This document shows positions 40,327 through 46,449 of a DNA stretch of 46,449 nt, one piece after another. Below the pieces are notes generated by a model, which was given only the letters and a program-made list of their open reading frames with translations, was not told the DNA's origin and searched no databases. The first letter of the stretch is position 1; the number at the start of each line of letters is the position of its first letter. The position numbers were made by a program, and so were the translations under genes. Source of the stretch: DATDVT01 sp035289905 (GTDB taxonomy: Archaea; Nanobdellota; Nanobdellia; SCGC-AAA011-G17; GW2011-AR18); the NCBI GenBank assembly GCA_035289905.1, contig DATDVT010000004.1, forward strand, positions 1 to 46,449. The letters run 5' to 3'.

Positions 40327-40978
40327 AAAAAAAATAGGAGAAACAGAACATCTTCAATTCATAAGATTTGGAAAAGGTACTTATAAAAATAGATTTTATA
40401 TTAAAATAAAAAAAAATAAGAGAATTAAAATTAAATCTGGATTTGAAAGTGTTAATGATTTGATTAGAATAATTACTCAAAATATTCAAACAAATGCAAA
40501 AGTAAAAGGTAAAGTCTTTTCTAAAAAAGATTTTAAAGAAGGATTATTTGAAAATAAAGAAAAGAAAAAAGGATTTTATGTGGGTACTATTGATAAAGAA
40601 CTATTTCCAAATCAATTAAAAGAATTGTATGAAGAATTCAAAAATGAACACCTTCTTTTAAATATTCAGTCTGAGGAATATAACTTAAAAACAAATTCTT
40701 CACTATATAATCCAAGAGGTAGTTATAAAGAAAATTTTGCTACATTTGAAACAACAAATTTTAATGCTGTTAAATCAGACTTTTTATTTGATCTTCCAGA
40801 TAAATTTAAAGAAATTGAATTAAAACATGATATTTTTGTAGAAGAAATCATTATACCTAAAGAATATGAAAATAACGCGGAATTAGCTAGAATACATGGA
40901 AAAAGAAAAGGAAAATTAATAAGAAAAATTACTATAGACGAAAAAGAAGTAGAAAAAGAGTTAGATTTTGAAGTATAA
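40301..40978 (+). CDS. Conserved-looking hypothetical protein, 225 residues
   Basis: From ATG 40301; an in-frame TTG 21 bases earlier is possible but less likely. The protein is soluble, Lys/Glu-rich and without Cys. The first third has KGTYKNRFYIKIKKNKRIKI in a beta-like pattern. The last third (FKEIELKHDIFVEEIIIPKE) is beta/alpha. I recognise no family. It follows the PAC2 operon in the same direction and could share its transcript. Confidence 0.55.
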   Translation: MTIIKNLFEKKIGETEHLQFIRFGKGTYKNRFYIKIKKNKRIKIKSGFESVNDLIRIITQNIQTNAKVKGKVFSKKDFKEGLFENKEKKKGFYVGTIDKELFPNQLKELYEEFKNEHLLLNIQSEEYNLKTNSSLYNPRGSYKENFATFETTNFNAVKSDFLFDLPDKFKEIELKHDIFVEEIIIPKEYENNAELARIHGKRKGKLIRKITIDEKEVEKELDFEV

Positions 40979-41014
40979 AGAAATATTTATAAAAAAAATA
41001 GTTTTTTAGTTCAT

Positions 41015-44000
41015 ATGATAAAAAGAGAAATTTATATAATAATTTTTATATGTTTTATTTCTTTAGTTTCAGGTGCTACATTATATGATAAAACTATAAG
41101 TTTACCAATAATTAATGATACAGCATGGTGGGGCAGTACAAATTCTATTACTTCTTGTTCTCTACCTCAGCACAAATTAGTTTTTTTTGGAGGACAATCT
41201 GGTAGATTTGGATATTATAATACAACTAGAAATGTTACTATGAATTTAATGAATAAAGATCCAAAAGATTGGCTATCTTCAATAAATATAGATGCAATGG
41301 CTTGTGCAGGAGATAGTGTTTATTTTGTTTCAAACTCAGAAGAGAATGCAGATAAATTTGGTGTTTATAATCTCACTCTTGACAGAGTAGATAATCTATA
41401 TAATTCTACAGGAATGGGTGCTGTAAATTCGTATAGTCTAGTTTATGATAATGATTCAAATAAAATATTTGCTAATAATTTTTATTATGATATATCTAAT
41501 AATGTAACTATAAATTATTCAAATACAGGCGTAGAATCAAGAGCAACAAGTTCAATCAGAGCTTTAGTTTATAATTCTAATAACAAAAGGGTTTATATGG
41601 CCGGTAGTAAAGACAGATTTTATTATTATGATGTCACAACTAATATAACTCATAATATTACTGGTACTGCATCTTGGATGAATGGAATAGGAACTTATTT
41701 GGGTTTAGCCCATGATCCTTTCCTTAATTTAATATATCTTGGTCATGGTTCAAATAAAGAATATTGGGGTTTTTATAATATTTCTTCAAATATAACCTAT
41801 ACCTTAAATAACACAGGTGATGGTTGGTTAGCTCTTACAAGGGGTCATCCACCCCTTGCTTTTAATTCAGATAACAGACTACTTTATTTCGGAACAACTA
41901 GAGCAGATTATTTTGGCTCTTATAATCTCACATCAAATATATCTTCTTCCTTAAACGATACTTCTTCAACATTAATAAGAACTGCTTATACTTTAGTTTA
42001 TGATAATTTTTCTAAAAATATTTATCTAGGCGGAGCAAACGATTACTTCTTTTTTTATAATGAATCAACAAATTTATCATATAGAATGACAAATGATGGA
42101 GATAGGTGGCCGGGGGGTTCAATTACAGACCTAGTAACAAATAATAATAAAATAATTTTTGCAGTTTCAGATCAAGGCAGATTTGGTTTCTATAATATTA
42201 CATCAGATTTATTTACTGATCTTTCTGATACTGATCTTGAAAATTTCTTAGGTACTACCTCTTTAACAGCTGTAACTTATTTCGATTCAAATAAATCTTA
42301 TCTTCTTACAGGAGGGAGTTTTGCTGCCTTATATGATCAAACATTAAATAAAACATTCAATTTAAAAAATTCAGATAATGGAAATAGTTTTTATGGTGGA
42401 ACCCTTCATGATGCAATTTATTGCTCTAGCCCAAATATAGTATTTATTGTAGGTACAAAGGGATTAAATGCTGTTTATGGTTATTATAATCTAACTGATA
42501 ATACTACTGTATATCTTTTAAACACAGGTATTTCAGTTGCTATGGGTTCTACCATTAAAGCTGCAGCATATGATGTAGATAGGAATATTGTTTATTTTGG
42601 AGGAAGCGATGGAAGTGGATCAAGTCTTTTTGCTTATTATAATTTCTCAAATAATCAGACTTACAATCTTAAGGGTACAGATGCAAACAACTGGTTAAAT
42701 GGACAAATAGATACAATGTATTTCTCTGAGAATGAAGACCTGCTTTATTATGGTGGAGTAGATAGTACTGATAATCAAGCAGAATTTGGTTATTACAATA
42801 TTACATCAAATACAACATATAATTTATTAGGTAATAATATGTCTGGTTTAACCAAAAATGTTGCAGACATGTCTTATGATAATAATACAAATAACCTTTA
42901 TTTTAGTATGACAGATACAAGTAATAGCATTTACACCTTATTTATGTATAATTTATCATCAAACACAACATTAAATTATACGTTCGCTGATGCATCTTGG
43001 ATTTTTAGAGGAGAATCATTTACAGCTACAATCTATGATGATTCAACTGATAATTTATATATGGGAATATCTAATTCAAAATTTAACTATCTTGGAAATT
43101 TAGATGAAGCAAAACCAATACCATCATTCATTAATCCTACAAAAAATAATAATACTTTAATAAATTATAATAGTTCTATTTTTGTTAATATTTCTTTAAT
43201 AGAAGTTAATCCAGATTCAATAATATTTGGTTTATATAATAATTCAGGTATTTTAAACCAAACAACACGTAAACTAACAGCAGGTTCAACAGTAAATCTA
43301 TCATTTAATTGGTCATCTAATATATTTGATGGTGTTTATTATTATAACGTAACAGTAAATGACACTTCAAATAATTTAAATTTCACAGAAACAAGATGGA
43401 TAACTATAGATGCTACTTTTCCTACAATTAATATAACTAGTCCCACATCAACAACTTATTCTAGTTCAAGTGTTAGTTTAGAAGGTCAGGTAGGAGACAC
43501 TAATTTAGACTCTTGTTGGTATACAATAAATAATGGTCAAACAAATACAAGCTTAACTTGTAATACTGGTAGTTTTAGTACAACTTTAAGTAGTTTAACA
43601 ACTGGAACTTACACAGTATCTGTCTATACAAATGATACATTTTCTAATGAAAATTCAACAAATGTAAGCTTTACGGTTTCTATTAGTTCAAGTAGTGATG
43701 GTGGAGGAGGTTCAAACAATGATATAGGTGGAGGAAATCAACTACCAGAAGAAGAACCAGAAGAAGAACCAGAAGAAGAACCAGAAGAAGAACCATTAGT
43801 AGATTTATTACCTAAATTTCCATTAGATCTACCATTCGATTTAATTGAACCTGAAAATTTAAGGTCAATTACAGGAATGATTACAGATGAAGGAGTGATT
43901 ATGGATTTAGATGGAAAAGGAAAATTAAAATTCAGCCCTTTTGAAGATCCAGAAGTGATTCTAAGTTTGACACTTGATGGAATAAAAGGTATTTTTCTTA

Positions 44001-44353
44001 AAATAATTAAATTTATTTTAATCCCATATTTTTGGGTTATTCTTTTTTCAATTTTATTTATTTTAACAATAACAACAAGAAGTATACTAAAAGATATGCC
44101 TATAAAATCAGAAAACAGACTTTTAAAAGCAGCTATTATTTTTCATGTAGTAGATAAACAAACATTTACACTAGACCAAGAAATATTAAAAGTCAAAAAA
44201 CATCTAAAGTGCTATGAATATAAAGAAGCTTTAATTGAATATGAAACTTTAAAAAATCTATATTTTTCTATAAAAGAGAGTATACGACCTGATAAATCTA
44301 GAAAATATGCAAAAAAATTAGTAGAAATTGATAATATATTTAGTAATTATTAG
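41015..44353 (+). CDS. Large surface protein: repeat beta-propeller, Ig-like domains, PEEE linker, C-terminal TM
   Basis: This 1112-residue protein opens with a signal peptide (residues 1-20, IYIIIFICFISLVSG). About thirteen repeats follow to roughly residue 690, each with a core like GYYNITSNTTYNL (others: FGFYNITSD, GFYNISSNITYTL). With a period near 50 residues they suggest two beta-propellers. Two Ig-like domains follow from about 700 and 800. A Gly/Ser-rich stretch and a PEEE repeat at about 910 lead to a membrane helix near 1000-1020 and a helical cytosolic domain of about 90 residues. Many N-x-S/T sequons imply heavy N-glycosylation. It is likely an S-layer-like or adhesion protein. 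Confidence 0.85.
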   Translation: MIKREIYIIIFICFISLVSGATLYDKTISLPIINDTAWWGSTNSITSCSLPQHKLVFFGGQSGRFGYYNTTRNVTMNLMNKDPKDWLSSINIDAMACAGDSVYFVSNSEENADKFGVYNLTLDRVDNLYNSTGMGAVNSYSLVYDNDSNKIFANNFYYDISNNVTINYSNTGVESRATSSIRALVYNSNNKRVYMAGSKDRFYYYDVTTNITHNITGTASWMNGIGTYLGLAHDPFLNLIYLGHGSNKEYWGFYNISSNITYTLNNTGDGWLALTRGHPPLAFNSDNRLLYFGTTRADYFGSYNLTSNISSSLNDTSSTLIRTAYTLVYDNFSKNIYLGGANDYFFFYNESTNLSYRMTNDGDRWPGGSITDLVTNNNKIIFAVSDQGRFGFYNITSDLFTDLSDTDLENFLGTTSLTAVTYFDSNKSYLLTGGSFAALYDQTLNKTFNLKNSDNGNSFYGGTLHDAIYCSSPNIVFIVGTKGLNAVYGYYNLTDNTTVYLLNTGISVAMGSTIKAAAYDVDRNIVYFGGSDGSGSSLFAYYNFSNNQTYNLKGTDANNWLNGQIDTMYFSENEDLLYYGGVDSTDNQAEFGYYNITSNTTYNLLGNNMSGLTKNVADMSYDNNTNNLYFSMTDTSNSIYTLFMYNLSSNTTLNYTFADASWIFRGESFTATIYDDSTDNLYMGISNSKFNYLGNLDEAKPIPSFINPTKNNNTLINYNSSIFVNISLIEVNPDSIIFGLYNNSGILNQTTRKLTAGSTVNLSFNWSSNIFDGVYYYNVTVNDTSNNLNFTETRWITIDATFPTINITSPTSTTYSSSSVSLEGQVGDTNLDSCWYTINNGQTNTSLTCNTGSFSTTLSSLTTGTYTVSVYTNDTFSNENSTNVSFTVSISSSSDGGGGSNNDIGGGNQLPEEEPEEEPEEEPEEEPLVDLLPKFPLDLPFDLIEPENLRSITGMITDEGVIMDLDGKGKLKFSPFEDPEVILSLTLDGIKGIFLKIIKFILIPYFWVILFSILFILTITTRSILKDMPIKSENRLLKAAIIFHVVDKQTFTLDQEILKVKKHLKCYEYKEALIEYETLKNLYFSIKESIRPDKSRKYAKKLVEIDNIFSNY
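43745..43795 (+). repeat. Tandem 12-bp repeat coding for PEEE
   Basis: CCAGAAGAAGAA occurs four times in exact register from 43745 to 43792, followed by CCA. It encodes a Pro-Glu-rich spacer between the extracellular domains and the membrane helix. Copy number is likely to vary between strains by slippage. Confidence 0.9.
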
Positions 44354-46143
44354 TAATTTATTAAAATTTCAATATCTTGGCCAAATAAGCTTTTTAATGA
44401 GGCTAAAGTATTCTCTTTTATAAACACCTTTTCTGGAACATTGACCTTACAGATTACTGTTTCAAATTCTCCTAATGAAATTTTTTTTAAATTCTTGATT
44501 ATACCATCTTTAGTTACTTCAGCAATAGAAATAATTCTTTCTTTAGCATCAATATCTTCAATAATATACGCTTGATTCTCTAAAATTATAACCTCTCCAA
44601 ATTGTTCACCATATTTAAATCTAATTTTAGCCCTTTCTAAAGCATAATTTCTCTTTCTTTGAATATAATCTAAAGCAGATCTAATAAATATTCTAGCTGA
44701 TTTTTTAATCTTTTCAAAATCAGCAGGAACAGATTTATTTTTTCGATAATTACTGTAAACAGATTCAACAATCTTTAATGTCTTAAAATCCTTTTCAGCA
44801 ATTAAACCTTTATCAATAACATACTTCTTAAATTGAAAAAACATATTACTTTCATTATATTGTATACAATTTAAATCTAAGATATCCTTACTTAATCTAA
44901 TACATTCATTATAAACCTCTTCACTATCTTCTTTTTCTTTTTTAATCTCAATTTGTTCAAATAATTTTTTCATTCTTTTAATATAATCTTCTGCGTCTTT
45001 TAAAAAATCATCAATCTCTTTCCCAGTAGTATTTTTTAATTTACCATGTTCATAGTCTTTAAAATATTTTAAAGCCTTAGCTAGAATATCAACATATTTT
45101 TTCTCTAATATTTTTTCTTTTTTTACAAAAATTTCATCAAGTAAAATAACAGTTTCTTTATGAGTTGGAGGTGCAATTCCATATAGCATAAGAGCTGCTT
45201 GTGCCGGATTCATTATAGCGTGATACAAATCCCAACTAATTAAATTCACTAATTTGTTCTTAGTAGCTTCAATCATTTTTTCTCCAGTTTCCATTTGCAT
45301 ATCAATAGCCTCTGGAGAGGGTTTAATTCTTCCATTTTTTAATAATAATTTCCAAGGCATAAATATCCCTCTATCAAAAATTGGAACTCCATCTCTTAAA
45401 AAAGTATAAATTACAGGAGAAGCATCTTTAATTGATTCCCAAAAATCAGTTAAAATATATGTTTGTATATGAAACATTTTTTTAATACCTGTTATCTGCG
45501 CTGCCTCTTGGCCCATTTGTCTTATTATAGCATATAGTCTATCTCTTAACTCCATCCTACTCAACCTTTTTACATCAGTATCGTCTACAACAATAAAGAT
45601 ATCAATATCATTTGAAGTTGCATCTCCCCTAAATAAAGAACCACTAGCAACATAAGCAACAATATATTTTTCAAATTTTTTAAGAACCATACTTTTATGT
45701 ACTTGCATAATCTTAAAGGCACCTAAAAAATCTTTTGGATCATAAAAAATAGCACTTAGAGCAACATCTTCAATTAAATCATATTTAGCATCATAACAAG
45801 CATCTTTTAATTCTAAAACATCCATCACCCTGATAACTAATTCAGAATCAATTTTTTTAGAAGCATTATTTATCTTAACAGTTAATTCATCTCTTAATTT
45901 CAAGCCATCTTTCTGTGCTTCGGCATTAATCATCACTAGAACATTAACCTTTTGTTGTAACTCTATTTTTTCTTCCTCAGATAATGGAGGCTCACCTGCT
46001 CTTGGTTGATAAGGTGGTAAAACACTAATTCCAACTAGATAATCCCCAATCTCTTTTTGTAGAAGTTTACTTAAAGAATCTATTTTTTTTTTCATATTTT
46101 CTAATTTTTCTAGCATTTCTTTAGGTAATTGAATATTATCCAT
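44350..46143 (-). CDS. Large nucleotidyltransferase-domain protein
   Basis: This 597-residue protein has the nucleotidyltransferase-fold signature GSLFRGDATSNDIDIFIV (168-185), with the Gly-Ser and the Asp 179/181 pair of the metal site. A helix-rich substrate-binding region follows with DASPVIYTFLRDGVPIFDRG, then a long charged C-terminal half of coiled-coil type (about 360-520) and a small beta end. The NTase core resembles minimal MNT and CCA-enzyme-like folds but is preceded by a 160-residue N-terminal part. What it modifies is unknown. It starts leaderless-like, with TTTATAAAT at about 46170-46178, 27 bases upstream. It converges with the surface gene, overlapping by four bases. Confidence 0.78.
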   Translation of the reverse strand: MDNIQLPKEMLEKLENMKKKIDSLSKLLQKEIGDYLVGISVLPPYQPRAGEPPLSEEEKIELQQKVNVLVMINAEAQKDGLKLRDELTVKINNASKKIDSELVIRVMDVLELKDACYDAKYDLIEDVALSAIFYDPKDFLGAFKIMQVHKSMVLKKFEKYIVAYVASGSLFRGDATSNDIDIFIVVDDTDVKRLSRMELRDRLYAIIRQMGQEAAQITGIKKMFHIQTYILTDFWESIKDASPVIYTFLRDGVPIFDRGIFMPWKLLLKNGRIKPSPEAIDMQMETGEKMIEATKNKLVNLISWDLYHAIMNPAQAALMLYGIAPPTHKETVILLDEIFVKKEKILEKKYVDILAKALKYFKDYEHGKLKNTTGKEIDDFLKDAEDYIKRMKKLFEQIEIKKEKEDSEEVYNECIRLSKDILDLNCIQYNESNMFFQFKKYVIDKGLIAEKDFKTLKIVESVYSNYRKNKSVPADFEKIKKSARIFIRSALDYIQRKRNYALERAKIRFKYGEQFGEVIILENQAYIIEDIDAKERIISIAEVTKDGIIKNLKKISLGEFETVICKVNVPEKVFIKENTLASLKSLFGQDIEILINY

Positions 46144-46227
46144 ATAAATAAACGAAATAAAACGAAGATTTATAAATGTTCCTAATTCCGGCTCTGGTGC
46201 AATCCTAATATTTTTATAGAAAATAAA

Positions 46228-46258
46228 CCTTCTTTTAGATATTAAATCTAAAAGAAGG
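46228..46258. repeat. 13-bp perfect hairpin before the transposase-like gene
   Basis: CCTTCTTTTAGAT (46228-46240) and ATCTAAAAGAAGG (46246-46258) are exact inverted copies around ATTAA. It lies nine bases before the start at 46267. It may belong to the left end of an insertion element, for example a subterminal hairpin that limits read-through into the transposase gene, or be an operator. There is no T-run, so it is not a simple terminator. Confidence 0.6.
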
Positions 46259-46266
46259 TGATCTTT

Positions 46267-46449
46267 ATGAAAGAAGAGTATATAGACTTTTTAAAGTTTG
46301 TTGATTCTGCAATGGAATTTGCTAACCGAATACCAAAATATTTTAGTAAATTCTCAAAGAAGACTTATGATAATCAACAAAAATTAACTATTTATTTTCT
46401 CATGCAGAAAATGAATGCTACAGGAAGAGATATTGTTTCTTTTTTAAGA
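46267..46449 (+). CDS. Partial transposase-like protein (first 61 residues)
   Basis: The frame opens at ATG 46267 and runs off the window. The product MKEEYIDFLKFVDSAMEFAN then RIPKYFSKFSKKTYDNQQKL resembles the N-terminal helical region of archaeal DDE transposases of the IS4/IS5 kind (a Phe-Ser-Lys-rich segment with repeated Leu/Met helices). The catalytic DDE core would lie beyond the edge. The hairpin just before it fits a mobile element end. The assignment rests on the N-terminus only. Confidence 0.5.
   Translation, partial: MKEEYIDFLKFVDSAMEFANRIPKYFSKFSKKTYDNQQKLTIYFLMQKMNATGRDIVSFLR

Noticed and set aside
43745..43795. CRISPR or other repeat array
   Set aside because: The repeats are contiguous 12-mers in a coding frame (PEEE), without spacers; no CRISPR array or cas gene is visible in the window.

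Overview
The window is about 46 kb of strongly AT-rich archaeal DNA (roughly 30% GC by eye). Archaeal-type RNA polymerase subunits with split A and B chains, aIF5B, TFE, ribosomal proteins L7Ae, S28e, L24e, S6e and L30e, HMG-CoA reductase, a PAC2-family protein and bulge-helix-bulge (BHB) tRNA introns all point to Archaea. The AT-richness, compact genes, many small membrane proteins and reduced enzymes suggest a DPANN lineage of the Woesearchaeota/Pacearchaeota kind. That placement is inference.

Layout. 1-9700 is the archaeal translation cluster on the minus strand, in transcription order L7Ae, S28e, L24e, a decayed ndk, then infB (aIF5B) and S6e. It is broken between ndk and infB by a plus-strand copper-handling cluster (metal-binding HMA domain protein, HMA-DsbD-like-cupredoxin fusion, second cupredoxin, ArsR repressor, CopA ATPase) and by a 7TM protein/winged-helix pair. 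9700-12430 holds a secreted beta-domain protein, a PAP2 phosphatase, small ORFs and three intron-bearing tRNAs (Tyr, Asp, Lys). 12444-21341 is a long RNA polymerase/ribosomal operon: rpoH, rpoB'', rpoB', rpoA', rpoA'', rpl30e, nusA-like, rps12, rps7. 21493-28506 carries a glycosyltransferase, DedA, two coiled-coil proteins, TFE, two M50-type proteases, a reduced thioredoxin-reductase-like flavoprotein, a NYN protein and an endonuclease V homologue. 28638-36353 has initiator tRNA-Met, HMG-CoA reductase, RNase HII, ScpA, a thymidylate-kinase-like protein and both PheRS subunits. 36440-46143 has a TrmB regulator with a lipoprotein, two tiny Cys-rich proteins, a presenilin-like protease, a small redox/PAC2 group, a 1112-residue surface protein and a large nucleotidyltransferase. 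The right edge enters a probable transposase gene behind a 13-bp hairpin.

Most striking signal: an unusual load of BHB introns. The initiator tRNA gene is interrupted four times (D loop, 29/30, 37/38, 43/44). tRNA-Asp and tRNA-Lys have T-loop introns and tRNA-Tyr has an anticodon-loop intron. The RNase HII gene, a protein gene, is interrupted by a 24-nt insertion with a BHB fold; its removal restores the catalytic N-terminus in frame. Together these suggest a broad-specificity splicing endonuclease acting on both tRNA and mRNA.

Other points: the ndk pseudogene, an endonuclease V homologue lacking two catalytic Asp positions, and a flavoprotein with a shrunken NADPH domain suggest ongoing reduction of nucleotide and redox metabolism.
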